Shown piece after piece: positions 28,081 through 37,888 of a stretch of 64,000 nucleotides of DNA; the first letter of the stretch is position 1; every line of letters begins with the position of its first letter. The notes beneath the pieces were generated by a model. It saw only the letters and a list, made by a program, of their open reading frames with translations, ran no database searches and was not told where the DNA came from. The position numbers and the translations under genes were made by a program. This stretch comes from JAAFHB01 sp942493325 (GTDB taxonomy: Bacteria; Bacteroidota; Bacteroidia; Bacteroidales; Prolixibacteraceae): the NCBI GenBank assembly GCA_942493325.1, contig OW818689.1:1798001-1862000 (forward strand), written 5' to 3'.

Positions 28081-29904
28081 TTATAATTTTAAGCCTACCA
28101 TCCCGGATTTTGTGGAAAACCCTTCGTATAGTTTGGTGAATTTAACCTGGATAGGCAGCCAGTTGTGTTTCTTTTCAGCGACTCTCTTTACAATCAGCCT
28201 TTCCTGAATGTTGATTGGTTTTCCGTTGGTTCCTCTGTCAAAATCAATCGCAGTTTTGTCCAAATAGCGAGGATCTCCATTCCTGTTCCAGCGTCGTAAA
28301 TCGCAGAAACGAGCACCTTCGAAAGCTAGCTCAACAGCACTTTCGCGAACTATTTCTTCGAAAAACACCTCTTTGTTCGCTGTAAATTTTGCAGCCAGAT
28401 TGGGTAACTGTGCACGATTTCGTACCACATTCATGGCTTGTTCAGCAGTCATGCTGTAATTGCCCGAAGTAGCCTGGGGACCTCCGCTACTACTAAAATT
28501 TACCGCTTCGGCATACATTAAATAGATGTCAGCAAGACGCAAATAAGGGACATATGCCTGTATCTGACCGGCAAGTGAAACGGTGAATGTTGGTCCCATA
28601 CCGTTAAATCGTTTACCATAGTAGCCAGTTACACTTGGAGGATTAATTTGAGAACGATGATATCCACTATTGTATAACTGAGCGTATTTGTTTGCTGCAT
28701 TAATGTTGGAAAAGTTATTCCCATCAATGACAATATCTTTATAAAAACGGGGTTCACGGCCTGTCCAGGGATCGTTGGGCTTATAACCGGAATCCGGGTC
28801 ATCAATGGGTAATCCATTGGCCATTGCATAGTTTTTGGTATAGTTATGGGCAGGCACATCTGCGTCACTCCCCGCATTCAATGCAAACGAAGATGGACAT
28901 GTAGCTCCAATTGCCGACCATCTCACACGGCCTCTGTCGTATATAATTGGCATCATAATACCTTCAGTTCCTCCGGGACGCAGGTTGCTCAGCTTAATAA
29001 AATTATCGGTCCACGAACTCCATGATTGCATTTGATAGATCTTCGTTTGATCAGCAAGAGTGAGCAATTCGCCAAATGCTTTGGCAGCCTGACCTGCTAA
29101 TTCAGGATTGTAAGTATTATTTCCTGTTGCTTCTTCATTAATCATCGGACTTGCTGCATATAACAAAGCTTTACCCAGATAACCCAATGCATGAAATTTA
29201 TTGATACGGTCGCGGTTATGTCCTAAGGTTGTCTGACCAGGACCAGAAACATCCCAATGATTCGGCAAAAGGTCGGCTGCAGCCCGAAAATCTTCTGCCA
29301 TTTTTTTGGCAGTTTCCTGGAAATTAAGCCGGTTAAATTCTTCTGTAACCAAACTTTCGGTTGGATCAAGTACCCTTGTTATGTAAGGCATTCCACCCCA
29401 ATAGCGTGCAATCTCAAAATAAAACCAACCTCTAAAGAATAAAGCCTGTCCCTTAATGTGGTTTTTCTCTTCCGGTGTTCCATCAAACAAACCCTCTTCG
29501 TCAATCTTTTCCAATGCAAGGTTTGCTTTTCGAATCGCGTACCAGGCATACTCCCAAACGCGGCGGTCACGCGGGTTAGAGCTGGTCGGATTAGCATTCT
29601 GTCCATAAAAATAACCCTCGTTCCCCCAATAATTACCGTAATCAAATGCGTAGGGTTTATTATTCAATGTCTCATCAGCAAAGTTGTATTTGTTCCAGGC
29701 TCCACCTTTATCGGGATCCATAATGCAGTTGTACATCTCTTCAACAAATCCCTGGAAGCTAATGAAGTTCCCATAAACATCCTTTTCTGAGATACTTGCT
29801 TCGGGTGCCTTATTCAAATATTTCTCACACGAACTCGAAGCGAATATTAACATCAGAAAAATGACATTAAACCGTATATAAAATAGTATGTTTTTCTTTT
29901 TCAT
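28081..29904 (-). CDS. SusD/RagB-family surface glycan-binding lipoprotein
   Basis: 607 residues, signal peptide with SSSC lipobox (Cys26), followed by EKYLNKAPEASISEKDVYGN, a common SusD opening. The helical core (KGQALFFRGWFYFEIARYWGGMPYITRVLDP) and the C-terminal FEEIVRESAVELAFEGARFCDLRRWNR block are complete. It is paired with the SusC gene at 29916-33152, separated by 11 bp. It would hold the incoming oligosaccharide over the SusC barrel. Its stop is 17 bp from the start of the broken SusC gene, so the two SusCD sets could be co-transcribed. Confidence 0.95.
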   Translation of the reverse strand: MKKKNILFYIRFNVIFLMLIFASSSCEKYLNKAPEASISEKDVYGNFISFQGFVEEMYNCIMDPDKGGAWNKYNFADETLNNKPYAFDYGNYWGNEGYFYGQNANPTSSNPRDRRVWEYAWYAIRKANLALEKIDEEGLFDGTPEEKNHIKGQALFFRGWFYFEIARYWGGMPYITRVLDPTESLVTEEFNRLNFQETAKKMAEDFRAAADLLPNHWDVSGPGQTTLGHNRDRINKFHALGYLGKALLYAASPMINEEATGNNTYNPELAGQAAKAFGELLTLADQTKIYQMQSWSSWTDNFIKLSNLRPGGTEGIMMPIIYDRGRVRWSAIGATCPSSFALNAGSDADVPAHNYTKNYAMANGLPIDDPDSGYKPNDPWTGREPRFYKDIVIDGNNFSNINAANKYAQLYNSGYHRSQINPPSVTGYYGKRFNGMGPTFTVSLAGQIQAYVPYLRLADIYLMYAEAVNFSSSGGPQATSGNYSMTAEQAMNVVRNRAQLPNLAAKFTANKEVFFEEIVRESAVELAFEGARFCDLRRWNRNGDPRYLDKTAIDFDRGTNGKPINIQERLIVKRVAEKKHNWLPIQVKFTKLYEGFSTKSGMVGLKL

Positions 29905-29915
29905 AACCCAAATTT

Positions 29916-32900
29916 TTAAAAAGTTAGTTCGATTCCCAGGTTAATTCTCTTGGTAGTTGGGTATGCCCCTTCTGTTGCGCTCGCACCGGAGTATGTTGTT
30001 TCCCTGTCATCAGGTAACTTCGACCAGAAGAAAAGGTTATTTCCATTCAGGAAAAGTCTTAAATTGGAAAACCCTGCATTCTTCACCCACCTAAGATCAT
30101 TGAATGAATAGGCAATCTCAGCAGTCCTTAATCTCAGTGAAGAGGCATCATAGAGATAATAGTCACCTGTATTTTCTGCCTGAGTTTTCCATCTTGGTAA
30201 AAAGGAAGTCGCATTCTGATTATCTTTAGACCAATAATCAGCGACATGACTGTAAAGGATGTCAACATCATTTGCATAGTTATTGAATCCAATATAGCGG
30301 TTTGCATTATTTACACCATAAAACTGAACCATCATACTTAATCCTTTGTATTTGAATCCTAATGATAGATTCGCTGTGTTCTGCGGAATTTCAGAGTAAC
30401 CAACAGGAGGTGTGTCTTCAGTGCCTTTGATTAAACCATCTGCATTAAAGTCTATAAGATCATAATATCCCGGAAGTTTTTGCAAATCATTGGTTTCAGT
30501 CGGAATACTTGCAAATACTTCATCCCAGTTATTATAAAAGTCAGTTTTTAATAACCTTTTTTGCTGTCCAAGAGGGTAACCCTGAGCCTTTAAATAGTCA
30601 AACTGTAATGGCGCATCATCTCTAAAGAGGACCTCATTCTCGTTGTGAGTTATAGCCAGAGTCGCCCAAACATCCAGTTTCTGATTAATTTTTTTATCAA
30701 AACCCAATTCAATTTCAAATCCTTTTGATTTTACATGACCCAGGTTGGCGCTTGGAGGTGTTGCTCCAAAAAATGGAGGTACATTCCTGGAATTACCAGA
30801 CATCAAAATATCAGTCCTGTCTTCAGTAAAATAATCGAAATTCAATGTCACTAAATTCTTTAACATTCCGAATTCAAAACCATAATTATTTTTCAATGCA
30901 GTTTCCCATCGAGCGGCCGGATTTCCAACTACCGACTCACGGTAAAAATAATAAGGGCTGTATCCGGCTGAGTTTTCACTTAAACGGCTCCGTCCACCAT
31001 ACGAAAATTGGGAGTCATATAACCAGCGGCTTCCGACCTTATCGTCTCCAACCCGACCCATGCTATACCTGAGTTTCAGCTTATCGATCCATTTCACATT
31101 GAAAAATTTTTCATTGGTGACCATCCATCCTAACGCTACAGAAGGGAAAAAGGCGAACCGATATCCGGGGCCAAACTGTTCGGATCCGTTATAAGCTCCA
31201 TTAACTTCAAACAAATATTTAGAGTTATAATCGTATGTCAAGCGGGAAACCCAGTCTTCCCGATAATTCTTAAACATGCTTCCATTTGCATACTCCTCAC
31301 GTTTAAATACCCCCATAGCGGATACATTGTGATCTCCAAACCTTCGTGAATAATTTAGCTGAAATTGATACATCAGCCTTCTGGAAACAGGAATACCGGA
31401 AGTCCAGTTTGCTGCAGCTATTGCTTCCTGCCGAATAGTCCATGGGCGAATAATCCAGTCATATTCTTCTTCATTAGTTGGCAATAACAAGGTGTACTCT
31501 CTCGGATCCTGATCCGGGCCAGTATATTTCAGTGGATAAATCTGCTTATAGGCAACATTTGTTCCGGATTCAGATGGCCTGACACTGTTTGCTTCATCAT
31601 AAATACCACCTTCCGAACGGATACTATTGTCAAAGAACAAAGATGCCCCGGCATTTAAACCTTTTGTAATAAAACTTAGGTCCTGCTCTAAATTAAAATC
31701 AGAATTTAACTGTGTTGTACGGGTTTCCCTGATTCCGATATTATAAACCACGGCCAGCGGATTTACGGTATTATTTCCCCCTTCCTGATAGGCTCCCCAC
31801 CTTCCATCATCGTACATCGGTAAAAACAAGTTTGGGGCTAAAGCGTAAGTGGCCCGCCACATCCATGCGTCTGCGCGGCTTGTACTACCCTCGTTGTTAT
31901 AATTGGTATTCTTCTGGCTGTAATAACCCGATAGATTCAATTTTAATTTGGTAGTCTTTGTTAGTTTTATGTCAATATTACTCCGGAAATTAAACCGGTC
32001 GAAGTTATAATTCGGATCATATCCTTTACCATTATTTACATCAGTGAACATATCGCCTTCGTGCATATAAGCCATAGAACCGAAATACTGAACAGCATTA
32101 CTTCCGCCCTGTGCACTAAGTGTTAAACGATGCGAAAGACCCATATCCTTAAACATAGCCTCTTCCCAGTCAACGTTTGGGTAGATCTGAGCATATTCAG
32201 CCGTTTGCGGCATCCTGTATCTTGTTACAATGTCATAAGGCACATAAGCGCTCCAGGAAGGTTCATTCATAACACCTTCGCGTTCGATGATTTCATTTTT
32301 GGCCATCATCGCCGCATAAGAATCTAATTTTTCGGGTTGTTTCGACAACATCGTACCGGTAGTTGTGTAGTTGAAATTCAGAGTTGTCTTTCCTTCTGCA
32401 CCACGCTTGGTCGTGATAAGTATTACTCCGTTTGCACCTTTCACACCGAATACCGCTGTTGCTGAGGCATCTTTCAAAACGGAAATAGTGGCAACTTCGT
32501 TAACGTCAATGTTATTCATATCGCGTTCAACCCCGTCAACGAGAACGAGCGGCTGACCCCCATTCCAGGTGTTTTGACCGCGAATAAATATGTTGGTAGC
32601 GCTTTCCCCGGTAAGAATACCTCCCGGCTCCCCTGAAGATGTCAAGGCAACTATACCAGGCAGGTTTCCTGCCAAGGCTTGCCGAAGGTCCGTTACACTA
32701 CCCGAACGTTTAAGTTCTTCCTCCGTTGTCTGCACAATCGAACCCACGATACTTTCTTTTTTCTGAGTTCCGTATCCGACCACGACAACCTCTTCCACGC
32801 CCACAGTTTCATCCCGAAGTACAATGTTAAATTCTGTTTTCGCACCGATGGCAACCTCCTGGGCTATCATCCCCACAAAGGTAAAACTCAGCGTTCTGGC

Positions 32901-33152
32901 ATCCGGAGGTATATTCAAATTAAAAGTACCCTCATTACTCGTAACCGTTCCGATTGTTGTTCCTTTTACCAAAACAGTAACTCCTGGCAGAGGCATCCCG
33001 GTTACATCTAAAACTTTCCCTTTAACAGGTTTTGTTTGTTGCACTACCCCTTTACCTTCAGCCGCATACCCGGAAGGAATCGTGACTGAAATCGCAAAGA
33101 GACAAAGCAATAAAAACCCGATGGCTTTCCTTAATCCATGTTTCTCTTTCAT
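29916..33152 (-). CDS. SusC/RagA-family TonB-dependent outer-membrane transporter
   Basis: 1078 residues. Signal peptide to about residue 30, then a carboxypeptidase-like regulatory domain (VKGKVLDVTGMPLPGVTVLV, residues about 43-115), TonB box region EEVVVVGYGTQKKES, a plug domain (PLVLVDGVERDMNNIDVNEV, ATAVFGVKGANGVILITTKRG) and a 22-strand barrel ending in IELTF. Intact, in contrast to the SusC at 24987. It imports oligosaccharides across the outer membrane with energy from TonB/ExbBD, and pairs with the SusD gene 11 bp downstream. Together with the pairs at 37889-42836 and 23204-28063 it makes three SusCD systems in one PUL. Confidence 0.96.
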   Translation of the reverse strand: MKEKHGLRKAIGFLLLCLFAISVTIPSGYAAEGKGVVQQTKPVKGKVLDVTGMPLPGVTVLVKGTTIGTVTSNEGTFNLNIPPDARTLSFTFVGMIAQEVAIGAKTEFNIVLRDETVGVEEVVVVGYGTQKKESIVGSIVQTTEEELKRSGSVTDLRQALAGNLPGIVALTSSGEPGGILTGESATNIFIRGQNTWNGGQPLVLVDGVERDMNNIDVNEVATISVLKDASATAVFGVKGANGVILITTKRGAEGKTTLNFNYTTTGTMLSKQPEKLDSYAAMMAKNEIIEREGVMNEPSWSAYVPYDIVTRYRMPQTAEYAQIYPNVDWEEAMFKDMGLSHRLTLSAQGGSNAVQYFGSMAYMHEGDMFTDVNNGKGYDPNYNFDRFNFRSNIDIKLTKTTKLKLNLSGYYSQKNTNYNNEGSTSRADAWMWRATYALAPNLFLPMYDDGRWGAYQEGGNNTVNPLAVVYNIGIRETRTTQLNSDFNLEQDLSFITKGLNAGASLFFDNSIRSEGGIYDEANSVRPSESGTNVAYKQIYPLKYTGPDQDPREYTLLLPTNEEEYDWIIRPWTIRQEAIAAANWTSGIPVSRRLMYQFQLNYSRRFGDHNVSAMGVFKREEYANGSMFKNYREDWVSRLTYDYNSKYLFEVNGAYNGSEQFGPGYRFAFFPSVALGWMVTNEKFFNVKWIDKLKLRYSMGRVGDDKVGSRWLYDSQFSYGGRSRLSENSAGYSPYYFYRESVVGNPAARWETALKNNYGFEFGMLKNLVTLNFDYFTEDRTDILMSGNSRNVPPFFGATPPSANLGHVKSKGFEIELGFDKKINQKLDVWATLAITHNENEVLFRDDAPLQFDYLKAQGYPLGQQKRLLKTDFYNNWDEVFASIPTETNDLQKLPGYYDLIDFNADGLIKGTEDTPPVGYSEIPQNTANLSLGFKYKGLSMMVQFYGVNNANRYIGFNNYANDVDILYSHVADYWSKDNQNATSFLPRWKTQAENTGDYYLYDASSLRLRTAEIAYSFNDLRWVKNAGFSNLRLFLNGNNLFFWSKLPDDRETTYSGASATEGAYPTTKRINLGIELTF

Positions 33153-33252
33153 AAATTTGTGTTTAGTTTCTAGTGCCTAAAAATATTAAAAAATATATAC
33201 AAGTGCTAATTAGTGTTAATTTTTTTTGATAATAAATCACAACCTGCTGATT

Positions 33253-34218
33253 TTAAGGCCGTCTATTCTTCCAAAGCTTAAAGTCATCCCAGTAAATCTG
33301 AAGGGTTTTTCCCTGTCCACGCATGTAATCAATTAATGGTTTTGAGGTATAAAGTTTGATTGGGTTAAAATCGGTCACACCATCCGGGTTCGGATCTTTC
33401 GTGTTGTGTGTGAACCGGGTAAGGTCGTAAACCACCTCCTTCTTTTCACCTTCAGGCTGAATAGTCATGTAAAATCTTCCATTGTCAGCATTCCCTTCTT
33501 TATAGTAATATTCCAGGGTAAACCATTTTCCAACCGGAACTTTTACTTTTTGATTGATTTCCGACCAAAGCGTTGTATATTTTTGACTGCCATCTGCAAA
33601 TAATTCACAATCCTCTCCATCAATGATAAAATAAAGGTCACTCTCCGTGGCCACCGGTTTTCCAATCCCGAGGGTGATCCGGAAGCCATAAGGTATATTC
33701 TTGTTCCAGGTTACATTGTTCCAGAATTCGGCGATGGTAAGCCAGCTGATTTTATTGGGAAAGGTGCGAACAGTATTGAAATCATTGTGCAGAAAAATCC
33801 GTTCCGACTGGTAAAACTCTTTCATCCCCTTGTTTCCGTAAAGATTTGCCTGAATACGCCCTTTCTTCCCTTCAACATTGGGTTCATTGAGCCAGAAATA
33901 AAGTACGTGGTTCGATGGATTTCCGGGCTCGGCGATGATTTTGGCAAAACGCATGGTCGAATCGCCACCTTGGTATTGGAGGTAAAAATTGCCGATGTCA
34001 GGATGATTGTCGAGATCGTTTACCCAATGATTGTGATCCGCAAACGAAAGGTCTGCTCCTGTAATATCCGCATCCGAACCTTTTGCAATTACCTTAGATT
34101 CAGGCTCAAACCCCGATTGAAAAATCAATTCCCCGGCCTCAGGTTTGACTCCCTGATCCTGGGCACAGGCTGAAAATAGTGCCAATTGTAAAATTACAAT
34201 CACATGAAATTTTTTCAT
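33253..34218 (-). CDS. Lipoprotein with probable jelly-roll (concanavalin-like) fold, function unknown
   Basis: 321 residues, signal peptide MKKFHVIVILQLALFSAC with lipobox FSAC (Cys18). The rest is beta-rich, opening with GELIFQSGFEPESKV and ending in LQIYWDDFKLWKN, a terminal strand commonly seen in LamG/GH16/PL7-like jelly rolls. The central part (PYGFRITLGIGKP, VPVGKWFTLEYYYKEG, RFYMTIQ) fits a carbohydrate-binding or lyase-like beta-sandwich, but no catalytic signature is recognised. Its start lies 3 bp after the stop of the bimodular enzyme at 34222, so they form an operon; a surface role in binding or cutting the same glycan is likely. I cannot name a family with certainty. Confidence 0.7.
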   Translation of the reverse strand: MKKFHVIVILQLALFSACAQDQGVKPEAGELIFQSGFEPESKVIAKGSDADITGADLSFADHNHWVNDLDNHPDIGNFYLQYQGGDSTMRFAKIIAEPGNPSNHVLYFWLNEPNVEGKKGRIQANLYGNKGMKEFYQSERIFLHNDFNTVRTFPNKISWLTIAEFWNNVTWNKNIPYGFRITLGIGKPVATESDLYFIIDGEDCELFADGSQKYTTLWSEINQKVKVPVGKWFTLEYYYKEGNADNGRFYMTIQPEGEKKEVVYDLTRFTHNTKDPNPDGVTDFNPIKLYTSKPLIDYMRGQGKTLQIYWDDFKLWKNRRP

Positions 34219-34221
34219 AAG

Positions 34222-36288
34222 CTACTTCATAATAATAAATTTTTCACTGCTGATTTTTTCATTGGATTTCAGGTCTTTTCCATTGCCGGCATAACTATTC
34301 TTTGATGTCGTTATGCTTTTTCCGGCATAGGATTCTACCCCGAAGCCATTGTTGTAATGAATCAGATTATCGCTCACTGTTATATTTTCAGACCCGTTGT
34401 ATAAATATTGAATCATGATTCCGCTATAATCGTTGGCTTCGATGAGATTACCGGCGACCGACAGGCTGGTACTTTCGGTTACGAGCACGCCAAACCATGC
34501 ATTACGTGCAATTTCGCAGTTAGTCACCTTTGCATCGCGACAGCTTGTAAATGCAATTCCACAGCCATGTGGCGATGTATCCATGCGGCTGTCTTTGACA
34601 ACTATATCCGTACAATGCGTCAGAAGTAAATTATGCTGCAACCGGGGTCCCGGTACAACACTTGCTCCATTCTCATTGAAATCACAGCAGATAATATTCA
34701 GCTTGCTGGCACCACTAATAAATACACCGTTATAGGTACAGTTCCTGACTGTAATATTTTTGAGTGTAATATTTTTCATATGACCTTCATACCGGCCCAA
34801 AAACATGATTCCACCCCGATTCGCGGAACTCCGGTACGAACGCCTGCTGTTCGGGTCGGTGCCAGGATCGGGATCGACGGCACCCTCAACAACCAGATCG
34901 CAAATGGCAATATCGTGCAGATCGTCTGCTGCATTTACGATCGCATCACGAACTCCTGAACCAGGATCAAGAATAAGTACTGTTGCAAGGCCTTCGCCCG
35001 AAAGGGTAACTCCAGAAGGTATTTTCAGTGTGGTTGGTAGTTTGTGCAGACCCCGGGCAGCAATTACCCAGCCATTATTTTTTGCGGCATTGTCGAGTGC
35101 CTCCTGGATCGATTGCCCGGGTTTAACAGTGACCGGGTTTGAAGTTGCCCGAGTAATGGCCTGTTCCATTGCACCCGCGGGATACCCGATTGAGGAAGGC
35201 TTAAGTTTTATTTGTGAGGCAAGTACCTTCCCTGACGGAGCCCTGAAAGCCGTCAGTACACTCCGGCTGGCTTTGGGCCGGATCGAATCAGCCGCTGATT
35301 TGGTGAATGTCATTTCAATTCCCATGGAGGCATAATGCCGGTATACATATTCGTAATCATCTCGCAGGTTTTTAGCCCGCTCTGAAATCGTTCCGTAACA
35401 ATGCGGTTTATTCCCGAGTAAAAAACCCGCTGTGTATTCATAACCCAGACCCAGCCGGTTACCGGCGATCGAAAACAGGTCCACACCCTGTGTGTATGCA
35501 ATCCTGGCGGCCCCCGCGAATTCTCCCAGTCCCAGTTGCACATGTCCCTGATCACGCATCGATTCCTGGCACTGTCCATCAGGGTAAATGTATTTAAACA
35601 GACTTCCGTTAACAGGGGCATGAAGAAAATGATCTATGGCATTACCGAACATATCGCGGTTATCGGTAAAAATGGCTATTGCCAGGATGGAATGGATGAT
35701 TGCCCCATCCCAGTTTCCATTGGCCTGGGGATAATAGAACCGCATCAACGGATAATATACGGTCATCAGCATTTGGGTAAAACTATCGATCTCCTTTTTC
35801 TGCCAGCCTGAATTGGTATAACGGAGAATCTCGGCTGCATTGCATAACTGGTGGCCTGTCCATCCTGCCAGCAATTTAGCGTCATTGTAATCGAAATCCC
35901 ACAGCACCGCCGACCACGCATTAATAATCCCGATGGCCTTGTCTGCATAAGCCTTGTCATTGGTGATAAACCACATCAGTGCACAATTATAAGCCATACC
36001 TGAACCTTTCGACAGGTCGTCGCCGCCGATGTTCGGCTTTCCGTAAGGCCCCCTGAGGACGTGCGTAAACGGTTTAACTTCAAACTGAAGATCAGTTGCG
36101 GTTTTCAACCGGTCGAAGGCATCTTTCCAGGGTTGTTCGCCGGCAAGTACCTGCTTTTTCATATACTCCAGGTCGGCTAAAGTCTGATCAATACCCGGAT
36201 GGATAAATTGTTGGGCTGAGCTGTTTTTTGAAAACGAAAACAAAACGGCAATTACCGCCAGAATAATTGGGTAAATTCGTGTAGTCAT
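34222..36288 (-). CDS. Bimodular PL38-like alginate-lyase-fold enzyme with C-terminal parallel beta-helix
   Basis: 688 residues, signal peptide to about Ala25. Module 1 (about 27-375) is an alpha/alpha toroid of the Alginate_lyase (PF05426) type, with GNWDGAIIHSILAIAIF (Asn192), YPDGQCQESMRDQGHVQLGL (Tyr235, Glu242, Arg245, His249) and NRLGLGYEYTAGFLLG (Tyr283). These match the glucuronan/alginate lyases of PL38. Module 2 (about 390-688) starts VTVKPGQSIQEALDNAAKNN and continues as repeated short strands (ITLKNITVRNCTYNGVFISG, TSCRDAKVTNCEIARNAWFG) typical of a right-handed parallel beta-helix, the fold used by PL6, PL1 and epimerases. So one chain may carry two activities, or a lyase and a binding helix. 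It precedes the lipoprotein at 33253 by 3 bp and follows a terminator and a 160-bp spacer. Confidence 0.82.
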   Translation of the reverse strand: MTTRIYPIILAVIAVLFSFSKNSSAQQFIHPGIDQTLADLEYMKKQVLAGEQPWKDAFDRLKTATDLQFEVKPFTHVLRGPYGKPNIGGDDLSKGSGMAYNCALMWFITNDKAYADKAIGIINAWSAVLWDFDYNDAKLLAGWTGHQLCNAAEILRYTNSGWQKKEIDSFTQMLMTVYYPLMRFYYPQANGNWDGAIIHSILAIAIFTDNRDMFGNAIDHFLHAPVNGSLFKYIYPDGQCQESMRDQGHVQLGLGEFAGAARIAYTQGVDLFSIAGNRLGLGYEYTAGFLLGNKPHCYGTISERAKNLRDDYEYVYRHYASMGIEMTFTKSAADSIRPKASRSVLTAFRAPSGKVLASQIKLKPSSIGYPAGAMEQAITRATSNPVTVKPGQSIQEALDNAAKNNGWVIAARGLHKLPTTLKIPSGVTLSGEGLATVLILDPGSGVRDAIVNAADDLHDIAICDLVVEGAVDPDPGTDPNSRRSYRSSANRGGIMFLGRYEGHMKNITLKNITVRNCTYNGVFISGASKLNIICCDFNENGASVVPGPRLQHNLLLTHCTDIVVKDSRMDTSPHGCGIAFTSCRDAKVTNCEIARNAWFGVLVTESTSLSVAGNLIEANDYSGIMIQYLYNGSENITVSDNLIHYNNGFGVESYAGKSITTSKNSYAGNGKDLKSNEKISSEKFIIMK

Positions 36289-36394
36289 AGTTTAGCTTTA
36301 AAAGGGTAATCTGGTTATTTATTGAAAAAACTGCTTCACCGTTAAGGTTGCGGTAAGCTAAGGCAAATATAATTAATCGTGGTTTAATCACGTT

Positions 36395-36432
36395 AAAAAA
36401 GGGTTATTGTGTCCCTTTGAACACAATAACCC
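36395..36432 (-). terminator. Strong rho-independent terminator after the DUF4466-like gene
   Basis: GGGTTATTGTGT (36401-36412) pairs without mismatch with ACACAATAACCC (36421-36432). On the minus strand the stem is followed by six Ts (36400-36395). It lies 17 bp past the stop at 36449 and ends the SusC3-SusD3-lipoprotein transcript. Confidence 0.85.
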
Positions 36433-36448
36433 ATTATTTACAACGGTT

Positions 36449-37432
36449 TTATTTCATCTGGAACCGTTTGATACTGATAGTCATTTGCTTAGCGTTATTG
36501 TCAACTTTATTGACAAATATGTACGCCCTGTATTTACCATCAGCAGTTTCAACCCAGGCGCCTGATTCAACTTTCAAGTTGATTCCAAAATCTGGAGCAT
36601 CGGTAAAGTTGATTTTTTCAAAATCTATGTCATCAACATATATTCCATATTGCAAACGGGCAAGATGCTGATCCCTCAATCCGTAAACCTTGATAAATTT
36701 GGTACTGTTTGTTACACCTGCTGGCAGCATTACGCCGGGAAGGTATTCCGGATCAGAAGCAGGAGAAACCAGCCCATGGGCGAAAGTAACTCCGGTGATT
36801 GCCCTGTAAAGATAAACAAGATCGATCTTTGCCGCATTGGCAGCGGCATTTGCAGCATTGTAAACCGCCATATCTGCGACAGAGAGATAGCTGAGATTAT
36901 TGTCACTCATAACCAGGTCCAGCTTCATATCCATTTTTGCAATGACATAGGGTCCCATTTTATACGAAACGGTTTCTCCCGTGCTTGCTTTTGCCGAAAA
37001 GGTGAATGAAACAGATTTTCCACGCGCCTCTTCCGGAATTCTGTAAAAGTAGCGCAGCGCGGCAGCACAAGTATCCGCAGTAAAAATGACCTCCGTTTTT
37101 GTACCGGAAGTCACAGAAGGATTTCCGATAACAACAGTAATATCTATTCCTCCTGAACTGGTATAAAAGGACCGGTGTTCAAGATAAGTGCCTGTTGCCC
37201 CGGCAATAGTTGCCTCAACCTGTGCAGAGAGGATTTCTCCGGCATCACAGCCCAGTGCCATCGCGTAAACAAACTCAATATTCAGCCCTACCACATTGGG
37301 ACCCAGCGTTCGTTTGATGCAATCGTTCTGAAAATTGGTTTTAGCGACCGGCAGAGTGTATTCTTCATCCTGGCAGGAAATGAACAAAATGGCTGGTAAC
37401 AAAATAAGCAAACTATAATATTTTAGTTGCAT
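36449..37432 (-). CDS. DUF4466-like PUL lipoprotein (SusE-position)
   Basis: 327 residues, lipobox LFISC (Cys20). The N-terminal part (IKRTLGPNVVGLNIEFVYAMALGCDAGEILSAQVEATIAG) and the beta-rich C-terminal domain resemble the DUF4466 proteins found in SusE position in Bacteroidota PULs; I am moderately sure of that assignment. Residues about 190-200 are very alanine-rich (NAANAAANAAKID). It is probably an outer-membrane glycan-binding accessory to SusC3/SusD3. Its start is 11 bp from the stop of the small lipoprotein at 37444, and the terminator at 36395 follows. Confidence 0.7.
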   Translation of the reverse strand: MQLKYYSLLILLPAILFISCQDEEYTLPVAKTNFQNDCIKRTLGPNVVGLNIEFVYAMALGCDAGEILSAQVEATIAGATGTYLEHRSFYTSSGGIDITVVIGNPSVTSGTKTEVIFTADTCAAALRYFYRIPEEARGKSVSFTFSAKASTGETVSYKMGPYVIAKMDMKLDLVMSDNNLSYLSVADMAVYNAANAAANAAKIDLVYLYRAITGVTFAHGLVSPASDPEYLPGVMLPAGVTNSTKFIKVYGLRDQHLARLQYGIYVDDIDFEKINFTDAPDFGINLKVESGAWVETADGKYRAYIFVNKVDNNAKQMTISIKRFQMK

Positions 37433-37443
37433 AGCGTTATGTA

Positions 37444-37851
37444 TTAAGGTTTTGCCTGAACTGTAACATATACCGTATAAGTTTTTCTAACCTTTCGGTT
37501 ACCTGAAATTACGGTCCACTTACGGGGATTTGCCAAATCCGAAAAATCAACAAAATCGGTAATTTTCGGTTCCAGTTTTGCATCGGTTATCAGACTGAAC
37601 TGGGGCCAAAGATGCTTTAGATCGCTGCCGTAAAACACCTTGACATTAATGGTGAGGGCAGTTGTATCGATTACTGGAGCTTCCGCCCTCACCGTCTGAA
37701 AGTCGGAGCCCACCAAATCGAAATTGCTTACGTAACATTGGCTCCTTGTTGTAATCAGCAGTCCGTCATCGTCAACTGGAAAATCATGACAACTGACCCA
37801 TGCCAATGCAGCCAGGAAAATTGCAAATGTGATGGTTATAAAATTTTTCAT
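37444..37851 (-). CDS. Small PUL lipoprotein of unknown function
   Basis: 135 residues with a lipoprotein signal peptide (LAWVSC, Cys21). After HDFPVDDDGLLITTRSQCYVSNFDLVG the protein is beta-rich and ends in PRKWTVISGNRKVRKTYTVYVTVQ, like the short DUF5018-type lipoproteins found between susD and susE-like genes. It is part of the SusC3-SusD3 operon (37 bp after SusD3, 11 bp before the next gene). Nothing supports an enzymatic role; surface glycan binding or assembly is a guess. Confidence 0.6.
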   Translation of the reverse strand: MKNFITITFAIFLAALAWVSCHDFPVDDDGLLITTRSQCYVSNFDLVGSDFQTVRAEAPVIDTTALTINVKVFYGSDLKHLWPQFSLITDAKLEPKITDFVDFSDLANPRKWTVISGNRKVRKTYTVYVTVQAKP

Positions 37852-37888
37852 CTTATTATTTTTTACGTGTTACTTACTTTTAATCCGG

